Shown: positions 1 through 6,699 of the stretch, piece after piece
Layout: each line of letters opens with the position of its first letter
Numbering within the stretch: the first letter of the stretch is position 1
NCBI GenBank assembly: GCA_964408435.1
Contig: CAYOZL010000083.1
Location: 1 to 7,232 of the forward strand
Source: CAYOZL01 sp964408435
GTDB lineage: Bacteria > Bdellovibrionota_C > UBA2361 > SZUA-149 > CAYOZL01
DNA length: 7,232 nucleotides
Direction of reading: 5' to 3'
Notes under the pieces: model-generated
Database searches by the model: none
Told to the model about the DNA's origin: nothing
What the model saw: the letters and a program-made list of their open reading frames with translations, nothing else
Position numbers and translations under genes: made by a program

Positions 1-260
1 CCATGTGGAAGACCATTGATAACTAATGAGCAAGTTCCACAAATCCCTTCCATACAATCATATTCATATGCAAAAGGCTCAGTTCCTTTTTCTTCAAGAT
101 CTTTATTAACCTTAGACATCATTTCTAGAAAAGACATGTTTGGAGAAATATCAGTAGCTTGATATGTCTCAAACTTTCCAGGCTTATCTGCTCTAGCTTG
201 ACGCCAGATATGTAAAGTTAGCTCCATATTCTTAATAGCATTACTAGTTGTTGCACCCAT
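1..260 (-). CDS. sdhB: Succinate dehydrogenase/fumarate reductase iron-sulfur subunit SdhB (N-terminal part, runs off the left edge)
   Basis: This is the iron-sulfur subunit, which carries electrons from the SdhA flavin to the membrane cytochrome. Only the first 86 codons are in the window. They cover the N-terminal plant-type ferredoxin domain: an early beta strand (LTLHIWRQ, residues 14-21), then the [2Fe-2S] motif DCMEGICGTC with cysteines at 69, 74 and 77, followed by SLVINGLPH. The fourth [2Fe-2S] cysteine and the C-terminal [4Fe-4S]/[3Fe-4S] domain would lie to the left of the window. The motif resembles the SdhB form paired with b558-type SdhC. The ATG shares one base with the sdhA stop (TAATG), implying translational coupling, and an AGGAG lies 9 bases upstream, which fixes the start. 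The identification rests on the cysteine motif plus its position after sdhA. Whether it acts as dehydrogenase or fumarate reductase cannot be told from sequence. Confidence 0.96.
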   Translation of the reverse strand, partial: MGATTSNAIKNMELTLHIWRQARADKPGKFETYQATDISPNMSFLEMMSKVNKDLEEKGTEPFAYEYDCMEGICGTCSLVINGLPH

Positions 261-2167
261 TATTTGTAACTCCTAACCGCTAATTCAACATTTTCAAATT
301 CAAGTTTCTCTTTAATAAGTTCAGGCTTTTTACCAACTCCTTTATGCATCCAAGCAGCAGCATGACAGTAATTCTCATCATCTCTAAGTGCCTCACCTTC
401 ATCAGTCTGACTCTCTTCTCTAAAGTGCCCACCACAAGATTCTGCTCTTTCTAGTGCATCTGTGCACATTAGTTCACCAAACTCTAAAAAGTCAGCTACT
501 CTACCAGCTTGCTCTAATGACATGTTGTATTCTTTTTCGTTTCCAAAAACTTTAACATTACTCCAGAACTCTTCTCTAAGTTCAGGAATCTTATTTAGAG
601 CTTCTTTCAAGCCTTTTTCATTTCTTGCCATTCCACAGCCTTCCCACATAATCTTTCCTAATTCTCTATGGAAAGTATCAACTGGCTTTTTACCATCAAC
701 TGCAATTAGCTTTTGAATTTTATCTTCTGTTTCTGATTTAGTATCAGTTATGTCCTTCTCGGCAACTTTAGAAAGTTTTTCACCAGCTAGGTATTGTCCT
801 AGCGTGTAAGGAATTACAAAGTATCCATCAGCTAAGCCTTGCATTAGAGCACTTGCTCCAAGTCTGTTAGCTCCGTGGTCTGAGAAGTTAGCTTCACCTA
901 AAACAAAAAGTCCAGGTAAGTTACTCATTAAGTTATAATCAACCCATAGCCCACCCATTGTGTAGTGAGGTGCAGGGTAAATCTTCATTGGAGTTTGGTA
1001 TGGGTTATCTCCAGTGATTTTTTGATACATATGAAAAAGGTTTCCGTACCTTGATTTGATTGTATCAGCGCCTAGTCTTTTAATTGAATTTTCAAAGTCT
1101 AGATAAACACCAATTCCAGTGCTTCCAACACTATGGCCAGCATCGCATACTTCTTTCGCACTACGTGAAGCAATGTCTCTAGGAGCTAAGTTTCCAAAGC
1201 TTGGGTATTTACGTTCAAGATAATAATCTCTTTCCCCTTCAGGAATATCTGCTGGATTTCTTTTATCGTCTTTAGCTTTAGGAACCCAAATTCTACCATC
1301 GTTTCTTAAAGATTCAGACATAAGAGTTAACTTAGCTTGGTCTGCTCCTGCAGGAATAATGCACGTTGGGTGAATTTGTGTGTAGCAAGGATTTGCAAAC
1401 GCAGCTCCTTTCTTATGTGCTCTATAAGTTGCAGTTACATTACAACCTTTAGCATTTGTAGAAAGATAAAATACATTTGAGTAACCACCAGTTGCTAGAA
1501 TTACTGCATCAGCTGTATGCGTTTCAATTTCTCCAGTTACTAAATTTCTAGTTACAATTCCTCTTGCTTTTCCATCCGAAACTATAACTTCAAGCATCTC
1601 AGTTCTTGAATGCATTTCAACATTACCAAGACCAATTTGTCTTGAAAGTGCAGAGTATGCACCAATCATTAATTGCTGGCCTGTTTGTCCACGAGCATAA
1701 AAAGTTCTTGAAACTTGAGCACCACCAAAAGAACGGTTTGCTAAGTGACCACCATATTCTCTAGCAAAAGGAACACCTTGAGCTGCACATTGATCAATTA
1801 TGTTTGAACTAACTTCAGCAAGTCTATGAACGTTTGCTTCTCTAGATCTAAAATCTCCACCTTTTACAGTATCGTAGAATAATCTATGAACACTATCACC
1901 GTCGTTTTGATAATTCTTAGCTGCGTTAATTCCACCTTGAGCTGCAATACTATGAGCTCTTCTAGGAGAGTCATGAAAGCAAAAAGCTTTTACGTCATAA
2001 CCAAGTTCTGCAAGTGTTGCTGCAGAAGATGAGCCTGCTAATCCAGTTCCAACAACGATAATTTTATGCTTACGTTTATTAGAAGGGTTAACTAACTTGA
2101 TATTAAATTTATGCTTCGTCCATTTCTCAGCGATAGGACCTGAAGGAATTTTAGAATCTAATTGCAT
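260..2167 (-). CDS. sdhA: Succinate dehydrogenase/fumarate reductase flavoprotein subunit SdhA
   Basis: This is the catalytic FAD subunit, interconverting succinate and fumarate on the cytoplasmic face of the membrane. With the start chosen here it has 635 residues, normal for the SdhA form found with b558 cytochromes. Visible landmarks are the dinucleotide-binding GTGLAG (residues 40-45), the RRAHSIAAQGG segment with the expected covalent FAD-linked histidine at 72, HPT at 266-268, and ESLR with E285/R288 of the proton path. The expected catalytic arginine is R330 in LAPRD, substrate-binding H401 lies in HYTMGG, E425 in LGEA, and R435 in ANRLGAS. All key residues are intact. The open frame continues 19 codons upstream to an ATG at 2224, but that extension overlaps the end of sdhC and has no family-like sequence. 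The ATG at 2167 lies 4 bases after the sdhC stop and has a GGAG 9 bases upstream, so it is preferred. Confidence 0.97.
   Translation of the reverse strand: MQLDSKIPSGPIAEKWTKHKFNIKLVNPSNKRKHKIIVVGTGLAGSSSAATLAELGYDVKAFCFHDSPRRAHSIAAQGGINAAKNYQNDGDSVHRLFYDTVKGGDFRSREANVHRLAEVSSNIIDQCAAQGVPFAREYGGHLANRSFGGAQVSRTFYARGQTGQQLMIGAYSALSRQIGLGNVEMHSRTEMLEVIVSDGKARGIVTRNLVTGEIETHTADAVILATGGYSNVFYLSTNAKGCNVTATYRAHKKGAAFANPCYTQIHPTCIIPAGADQAKLTLMSESLRNDGRIWVPKAKDDKRNPADIPEGERDYYLERKYPSFGNLAPRDIASRSAKEVCDAGHSVGSTGIGVYLDFENSIKRLGADTIKSRYGNLFHMYQKITGDNPYQTPMKIYPAPHYTMGGLWVDYNLMSNLPGLFVLGEANFSDHGANRLGASALMQGLADGYFVIPYTLGQYLAGEKLSKVAEKDITDTKSETEDKIQKLIAVDGKKPVDTFHRELGKIMWEGCGMARNEKGLKEALNKIPELREEFWSNVKVFGNEKEYNMSLEQAGRVADFLEFGELMCTDALERAESCGGHFREESQTDEGEALRDDENYCHAAAWMHKGVGKKPELIKEKLEFENVELAVRSYK
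270..274 (-). promoter_or_regulatory. Ribosome binding site of sdhB
   Basis: AGGAG on the minus strand lies within the final codons of sdhA, 9 bases before the sdhB ATG at 260. Together with the one-base stop/start overlap it supports coupled translation of sdhA and sdhB. Confidence 0.75.
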
Positions 2168-2171
2168 TAAC

Positions 2172-2843
2172 TTAAGCTCCGATAAATCCGCCAAACACAG
2201 CCAGCGGAATTGAGATATAACCAATAACTATTGCTACAGCGAAAGCAGTAGCAGCTTTTTTAATAAGTGGAGTAATCTTAGGTCCGCTTATTCCGATAGT
2301 TTGAAACATACTAGAAGTTGCATGGCTAAGGTGAAAACCTAAACCAATCATCGCAATTACGTAGCCGATTACATAAGGTGCACTTTGAAATCCGTAAATA
2401 ACCATAGTGTAAACATCATGTCTGCCAAGACTATCTGGCGGTAAGTTGTAATACTGAGGTTGCATATAGCCAAAGGTAAAATGTGCAAGGTGAATAAGGA
2501 TAAAGAAAAATATAATCATTCCAGTGTGCAGCATATGCCTAGAGGCAGAAGATGCTTTAAAGGTACTGTTAACTTTGTATCCAACAGGCTTTGCATCTAA
2601 GTTTTGCTTAGCTAGGCTAATTGCTGCTCCAACGTGAGCTACTAAAATAGCGATTAGACCAATACGTGCTACCCAGAGCAGCCCCCCTAAACTTTTTAAT
2701 AAAGCTGCATATTCATTGAACTTATCTTGGCTAATAAATATTTGTAGATTTCCAAGTAAGTGCCCAATAATAAACAACACCAATCCAGCTCCGGTAAGAG
2801 CCATGATAATTTTTTTTACGATACTAGATTTTAAAAGATTCAT
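2172..2843 (-). CDS. sdhC: Succinate dehydrogenase cytochrome b558 subunit SdhC
   Basis: This is the membrane anchor that binds haem and passes electrons from SdhB to quinone. The 223-residue protein has five hydrophobic helices at roughly 12-36, 56-79, 103-126, 155-180 and 194-221, the single-subunit anchor layout of the Bacillus/Bacteroidota/Bdellovibrionota SDH class. Histidines suited to bis-histidine ligation of two haems are present: H28 (GHLLGN), H70 (VAHVGA), H118 or H121 (HLAH), and H171 or H174 (FHLSHATSS). The SSMFQTIG segment after helix 4 is also family-like. The class is usually linked to menaquinone, but quinone type is not shown by this sequence. It is the first gene of sdhCAB, with a candidate promoter just upstream. 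Its start lacks an obvious Shine-Dalgarno sequence, unlike sdhA and sdhB. The alternative M14 start would remove the amphipathic N-terminus and shift H28 out of family register. Confidence 0.95.
   Translation of the reverse strand: MNLLKSSIVKKIIMALTGAGLVLFIIGHLLGNLQIFISQDKFNEYAALLKSLGGLLWVARIGLIAILVAHVGAAISLAKQNLDAKPVGYKVNSTFKASSASRHMLHTGMIIFFFILIHLAHFTFGYMQPQYYNLPPDSLGRHDVYTMVIYGFQSAPYVIGYVIAMIGLGFHLSHATSSMFQTIGISGPKITPLIKKAATAFAVAIVIGYISIPLAVFGGFIGA
2177..2180 (-). promoter_or_regulatory. Ribosome binding site that decides the sdhA start
   Basis: GGAG on the minus strand lies inside the last codons of sdhC, 9 bases before the ATG at 2167. This favours that ATG over the in-frame one at 2224, which would extend SdhA by 19 residues into sdhC. 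Confidence 0.7.
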
Positions 2844-2873
2844 AGATTTTGTCGTGGTAAAATTCAGTCGAAA

Positions 2874-2902
2874 TATATAACGATTTAATAGGCTTTTGCC
2901 AA
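2874..2902 (-). promoter_or_regulatory. Candidate sigma-70-like promoter of sdhCAB
   Basis: On the minus strand TTGGCA (2902-2897, five of six matches to TTGACA) is followed after 17 bases by TATATA (2879-2874, four of six to TATAAT; an overlapping TATATT gives five of six with a 19-base spacer). Transcription would start near 2868, leaving a leader of roughly 25 bases before the sdhC ATG at 2843. The region is AT-rich, so chance matches are common. The right spacing and its position in the only gap upstream of sdhC are the supporting points. Confidence 0.45.
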
Positions 2903-2923
2903 CAATTAGACCTTATTATTTAC

Positions 2924-3724
2924 CTAATAATTATACTTCTTAATTAAACTTAGTAATTCAGACTGAATTTTTGAATTACTAGCAAGCACACTGCTATATT
3001 TGCATTTTAAATCTACACCTTGGCAGTCGGTAATAGTGCCTCCAGCTTCTTGTAGAATTAGTGAACCAGCAGCAAAGTCCCAAGCTGCAAGTTTAAACTC
3101 AAAATAGCCGTCAAAACGACCAGCTGCAGTAAAGCACAGATCTAATGATGCAGCCCCCATCCTTCTAATTCCATGAATATCTTTAGACAGTAGTTCGTCG
3201 ATTGAGCTTAATGTGCTTTTCATCATTTCACCTCTATCGTAGTAAAACCCTGTTCCAATAATAGAAGAGTTAAGAGACTTGCTTGTTGACACTTTAATAG
3301 CCTGAGAATTTAAGAAGGCGCCTTCTCCCTTAACTGCAGTAAAGAGTTCTTTGGAAATAGGATTATAAACAACACCAAGTTGAGCCTCTCCATTTAGATA
3401 AAACGCAATTGAAATCGCAAACTGAGCAATACCATGAGCAAAGTTATTTGTTCCATCTATCGGATCAATTATCCAGGTACGTTCTTCTAGTTTAATTTCC
3501 TTAGAGCTTTCTTCAGCTAAGATGTGATCATTTGGAAAATTTTTCTTAATAATTTCTATTATCTTTTTTTCCGACTCCACATCTGCTTGAGTTACGATAT
3601 TAAAGCTAGTTTCTTTTTGAGATATTTTATTCTCAGAATTGAAATATTTAAGTAAAATTATAGAAGCTTCTTCAGCGCATAGCTTAGCTATATCTAGTCT
3701 TTTTTCTATTTCTGTAGTATTCAT
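2924..3724 (-). CDS. Inositol monophosphatase family protein (SuhB-like)
   Basis: A cytoplasmic Mg2+-dependent phosphatase of the inositol monophosphatase fold, with 266 residues, the usual length. The metal- and substrate-binding motifs are complete: an acidic pair in LAEESS (E71, E72), WIIDPIDGTNNF with D87 and D90, and the C-terminal WDFAAG with D216. No membrane segment or signal peptide is seen. The family covers inositol-1-phosphatase/SuhB, 3'-phosphoadenosine phosphatase (CysQ), histidinol phosphatase and archaeal-type fructose bisphosphatases. The NFAHG after the DPIDGTN core and the GVVYNP segment look most like the SuhB/IMPase branch, but the substrate is not settled from sequence, so no symbol is given. 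It ends 80 bases before sdhC on the same strand and could read through into sdhCAB. It starts 38 bases from the divergent aguB. Its leader has only a weak purine stretch (AAAGA) as a ribosome site. Confidence 0.92.
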   Translation of the reverse strand: MNTTEIEKRLDIAKLCAEEASIILLKYFNSENKISQKETSFNIVTQADVESEKKIIEIIKKNFPNDHILAEESSKEIKLEERTWIIDPIDGTNNFAHGIAQFAISIAFYLNGEAQLGVVYNPISKELFTAVKGEGAFLNSQAIKVSTSKSLNSSIIGTGFYYDRGEMMKSTLSSIDELLSKDIHGIRRMGAASLDLCFTAAGRFDGYFEFKLAAWDFAAGSLILQEAGGTITDCQGVDLKCKYSSVLASNSKIQSELLSLIKKYNY

Positions 3725-3733
3725 TAAGTATCT

Positions 3734-3756
3734 TTAACATAAGTTAGTTAACATAA
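3734..3756. repeat. Nine-base direct repeat in the divergent suhB-like/aguB intergenic region
   Basis: TTAACATAA occurs at 3734-3742 and again at 3748-3756, a 14-base period, with the palindrome GTTAAC (3747-3752) overlapping the second copy. The whole divergent gap is only 38 bases (3725-3762) and has to carry start signals for both directions. The repeat could be an operator or overlapping -10-like elements (TAACAT on plus, ATGTTA on minus), but low base complexity makes chance a real alternative. Confidence 0.4.
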
Positions 3757-3762
3757 AAAAAT

Positions 3763-4641
3763 ATGTCTTTTAAAATAGCATTAATTCAAAATTACGCAGA
3801 TAAAAACTTAGAGACTACTCTAGAGAATACTAGCAAGTTAATTAAAGAAGCTTCTAAAAATTCTGATATCGTATGTTTGCAAGAAATTTTCGCTAGTCCA
3901 TATTTTTGCACTGTTCAAGAGCAATCTAGATTTGATTTGGCTCAAACAGTAGATGGAAAAATAGTCAGTGAAATGTCTAAATTAGCTAAGAAGTTAGCAA
4001 GAGTCCTGATAGTTCCGTTTTTTGAAAAGAGGGCTAAAGGGCTTTATGCTAATTCCACTGCTGTTATAGAAAAAGATGGCTCCATTCTGGGTGTTTATCG
4101 AAAGATGCACATACCTGATGACCCTCTTTATTTTGAAAAGTATTATTTCTCTCCTGGGGAGGAAGGCTACAAAGTTTTTAATACATCTGTTGCAAAAATA
4201 GGAGTCCTTATTTGCTGGGATCAGTGGTATCCAGAAGCAGCAAGGATCACCGCTCTTAAAGGCGCAGAAATTATTTTTTACCCTACAGCAATCGGCTGGC
4301 ATCCAAGTGAGAAAAAAGAATTTGGAAAAGCTCAATTAGAAGCTTGGAGAACAATCCAAAGATCTCATGCAATAGCAAACGGAGTTTATGTAGCTTCAGT
4401 TAATAGAGTGGGCCATGAGGAAACTAAGGGAACAGATGGAATAGAGTTTTTTGGAAACTCAGTTGTTTATGGTCCTTTCGGAGAAATATTAAGCGAAGCT
4501 AAAACTCAAAAACCTGAAATCATCTATGCTGATTGCGACCCAAAACAAATAGAAGAAACGAGAAGAAACTGGCCATTTCTAAGAGACAGAAGAATAGATT
4601 CTTATAAGCCCATACTAGAAAGAATAATCGAGGATAAGTAA
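3763..4641 (+). CDS. aguB: N-carbamoylputrescine amidase AguB
   Basis: A cytoplasmic nitrilase-superfamily hydrolase that converts N-carbamoylputrescine to putrescine, CO2 and ammonia, the last step of the agmatine deiminase route. The 292-residue length is typical. The Glu-Lys-Cys triad is visible: E41 in LQEIF, K114 in YRKMHIPDD, and C151 in ICWDQWYPEAAR. The last motif and the HIPDDPLYFEKYYFSPG stretch are characteristic of this subfamily rather than generic nitrilases. Other family segments follow, such as PTAIGW near 175 and RSHAIANGVYVASVNRVG near 200-217. The next gene is agmatine deiminase, starting at the base after this stop, which supplies the substrate and makes the assignment firm. 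There is no clear Shine-Dalgarno sequence before the ATG; the leader is nearly all A and T. A related beta-ureidopropionase role is much less likely given the neighbour. Confidence 0.96.
   Translation: MSFKIALIQNYADKNLETTLENTSKLIKEASKNSDIVCLQEIFASPYFCTVQEQSRFDLAQTVDGKIVSEMSKLAKKLARVLIVPFFEKRAKGLYANSTAVIEKDGSILGVYRKMHIPDDPLYFEKYYFSPGEEGYKVFNTSVAKIGVLICWDQWYPEAARITALKGAEIIFYPTAIGWHPSEKKEFGKAQLEAWRTIQRSHAIANGVYVASVNRVGHEETKGTDGIEFFGNSVVYGPFGEILSEAKTQKPEIIYADCDPKQIEETRRNWPFLRDRRIDSYKPILERIIEDK
4630..4633 (+). promoter_or_regulatory. Ribosome binding site of aguA
   Basis: GAGG within the last codons of aguB, 8 bases before the aguA ATG. The stop of aguB and the start of aguA are directly adjacent (TAAATG), so coupled translation is likely. 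Confidence 0.7.
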
Positions 4642-5655
4642 ATGACTTATCGGATGCCAGCAGAGTGGGAAAAGCAGGATTCAATTTGGATGGCTTGGCC
4701 TCATGAAGAATCTGATTGGCCTGGAAAGTTTAACTTAATTCCAGATGTATACTTACAAATATTAAAAGAACTTAGTCCGACACAGAAGGTCAATTTAGTT
4801 TTAAAAGATGAAGACTTAGCTACTAGCGTTGAGGGTATACTAAAAAAAGCCAATATTAATAATTATCAAGTTCATATTATTGATAACGACCGAAGTTGGT
4901 TAAGAGATAGTGCCCCAACTTGTGTTTATGACAGCAATGAAAAACCAAGTTGGGTAAACTGGAAATTTAACGCTTGGTCTAAGTATGAAAACTTCAGTAA
5001 AGATTCTTTGTTAAATGAAAAAGTGGTTGAAGCTTCTGGTTTAAGTTCTATTAATGCTGAGCATAATGCTAAGAGAGTTGTTCTTGAAGGTGGAGCAATA
5101 GATTCAAACGGGCAAGGAGCTTTATTAGTTACGGAAGAATGCTTAATTTCCCCAACCCAAGAAAGAAATATTAGTTTTAAAAAAGAAGACTACGAAGAAG
5201 TTTTTAAGAATTATCTTGGAATTAAAAAAACTATTTGGCTTGGAAAGGGAGTAGCAGGTGATGATACTCACGGTCATATAGATGGAGTTTGTAGATTTGT
5301 AGGAGAGAAAAAAGTTGTTTTATGTGGCCCTAGAGAAGGGGGCGAGAGTTACAGAGATACTTTTGAAGATAATGTAGCGAGAATAAAAAAAGCGGATAGC
5401 GAAATAGAAATTATTAAAATTCCTTTACCACAAGAAATAAAACATGAAGGAGATATTCTACCTGCAAGTTATGCTAACTTTTTAATTGCAAATAAAGTAG
5501 TTTTAATTCCAATATTTAAAGACTCAGCAGATGCTGAAGTTTTAGAAATTTTCAAAAGTCTTTTTCCGAATCGAAAAATAGTAGGAATAAATTGTAGAGA
5601 TTTTATTTTAGGACTAGGGGCTATACATTGCATTACTCAACCTCAATTTAAATAA
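4642..5655 (+). CDS. aguA: Agmatine deiminase AguA
   Basis: A cytoplasmic guanidino-group-modifying enzyme (peptidylarginine-deiminase superfamily, pentein fold) that hydrolyses agmatine to N-carbamoylputrescine and ammonia. The 337 residues are slightly on the short side for the family. Markers in order: MPAEWEKQDSIWMAWPH at the N-terminus, DNDRSWLRDSAP (residues 81-92), LEGGAIDSNGQG (148-159), GDDTHGHIDG (206-215) with the expected catalytic H212 and D214, and GLGAIHCITQPQ near the C-terminus with the expected nucleophile C330. All catalytic residues are present. The residue after HID is G215, where I recall an Asp or Asn as more usual; this position is not catalytic. It follows aguB with no intervening base and probably shares its transcript. 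No arginine decarboxylase is seen, so agmatine must come from elsewhere in the genome or from outside the cell. Confidence 0.96.
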   Translation: MTYRMPAEWEKQDSIWMAWPHEESDWPGKFNLIPDVYLQILKELSPTQKVNLVLKDEDLATSVEGILKKANINNYQVHIIDNDRSWLRDSAPTCVYDSNEKPSWVNWKFNAWSKYENFSKDSLLNEKVVEASGLSSINAEHNAKRVVLEGGAIDSNGQGALLVTEECLISPTQERNISFKKEDYEEVFKNYLGIKKTIWLGKGVAGDDTHGHIDGVCRFVGEKKVVLCGPREGGESYRDTFEDNVARIKKADSEIEIIKIPLPQEIKHEGDILPASYANFLIANKVVLIPIFKDSADAEVLEIFKSLFPNRKIVGINCRDFILGLGAIHCITQPQFK

Positions 5656-5667
5656 TTAGTTATTTGA

Positions 5668-6693
5668 ATGAAGAAAGAATTAATTAAAAATTTTTACTCC
5701 TCAATTCTTCTAGTAGGTTTTAGTCTAGTAATATGTGAAGTTCTAGTCAGGCTAGTTGGCTGGAAACCAAGAGATAGTAGAATTGTTTTTAGTAAGATTG
5801 AACAAGAGGAGCTTGGATGGATTAATAAGTCAGGCTTAGTTAAAGAAATTTCTAAGATGGGTAGGTTTGTCGAATATAACTTTCTTGAAAATGGCTCGAG
5901 AAGAACGAGTGAGTGGGAAAAAAATCAAAATATTAGAAAAGATAAAAAATCAATTATACTAATAGGCGGCTCTATTACCGAAGGCTATGGAATTAATGAT
6001 AAAGAAACTTTTGCTTGGAAACTTCAATCTGCATTAAGCAATTTTAATATTCTAAATTATGGAGTTAAAGGTTATGGCACTCACCAGTCTTTAAAGCTTT
6101 TAGAAAAAGTATTAAAAGAAACTAAACTAAAAAAAGGATCCTATATTTTATACAACTACTTCACTAATCATGAATACAGAAATATAGGTCATCCTAATTG
6201 GCAACTGCCCTTGTGCCAAAATTGTAGTAATTTTTCTATGCCATATTCTGTTTTAGATAGTAATACTAATCAACTTATCGATGTTGATAATAAAAAGCTC
6301 TTACCAGAGTTTTATTTTAGAGAAAGCTTAGCCTTAGTCACTTTGATAGAGGATTTATATGCTAGAATTTCTTTAAAGCATGTTCTTGGCACTCAGGTAA
6401 AAGTAACTAAATTACTTTTTAAGGAGATGGCTGAACTTGCAAATAGATATAATACTAAACTCTTAATCCCATTCTTATATGCTACAGAACTAGATAGAGA
6501 GAACTATTTTGAATATTTAAAACTTAATAATATAGATATTGTAGACTGTACTCCTATAAATGGATTTACTGAGGATTTAATTTTAGTTGACGATAGTCAC
6601 CCAAATGCAAAATGTAATAGTCTTTATTCTACTTGTATACTAAATAAGATTGAAGAAATGAGTGTAGAAAAAATTAATAAAGATTTGAATTAA
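5668..6693 (+). CDS. Membrane-anchored SGNH/GDSL-hydrolase-like protein
   Basis: A 341-residue protein with one hydrophobic segment near the N-terminus (about 11-31, after MKKELIKNF), ending in EVLVRLVGW. This suggests an uncleaved signal anchor with the body outside the cytoplasmic membrane. SGNH signatures: block I GGSITEGYG with the putative nucleophile S102, block II NYGVKGYGTHQS (about 130-141), and block V DDSHPN with D308 and H311 forming the usual DxxH. Block III, normally GxND, is replaced by NYFTNHEYRN (163-172), where N167 may serve. Members of this fold include esterases, carbohydrate O-acetyl esterases and acyltransferase-linked domains, so the substrate is unknown. A CQNC pair (C183, C186) lies after block III. 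It begins 12 bases after aguA without a Shine-Dalgarno sequence, and is followed 6 bases later by a YdjM-family gene. C23 is not in a proper lipobox. Confidence 0.78.
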   Translation: MKKELIKNFYSSILLVGFSLVICEVLVRLVGWKPRDSRIVFSKIEQEELGWINKSGLVKEISKMGRFVEYNFLENGSRRTSEWEKNQNIRKDKKSIILIGGSITEGYGINDKETFAWKLQSALSNFNILNYGVKGYGTHQSLKLLEKVLKETKLKKGSYILYNYFTNHEYRNIGHPNWQLPLCQNCSNFSMPYSVLDSNTNQLIDVDNKKLLPEFYFRESLALVTLIEDLYARISLKHVLGTQVKVTKLLFKEMAELANRYNTKLLIPFLYATELDRENYFEYLKLNNIDIVDCTPINGFTEDLILVDDSHPNAKCNSLYSTCILNKIEEMSVEKINKDLN

Positions 6694-6699
6694 AAATTT

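Noticed and set aside
462..716. 84-codon plus-strand open frame
   Set aside because: It lies antisense inside sdhA, has no ribosome site or recognisable motif, and is rich in Ser/Phe/Pro as expected for a reverse-frame shadow.
2891..2900. GGCAAAAGCC mini-palindrome upstream of sdhC
   Set aside because: The stem is only 3 bp with a 4-base loop, and it overlaps the candidate -35 element; not enough for a hairpin or an operator claim.
2913..2930. Inverted repeat TTATTA / TAATAA as a terminator after the inositol monophosphatase gene
   Set aside because: The 6-bp stem is all A-T, overlaps the stop codon and has no U-tract, so it is too weak to call a terminator.
3994..4335. 113-codon minus-strand open frame
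   Set aside because: It is wholly antisense to aguB across its catalytic core; the protein has no family resemblance and the plus-strand gene is certain.
5710..5740. Possible lipoprotein lipobox around C23 of the SGNH-like protein
   Set aside because: The residues before the Cys are LVI, with Ile at -1 where Gly, Ala or Ser is required, and the Cys sits within the hydrophobic segment; a signal anchor fits better.
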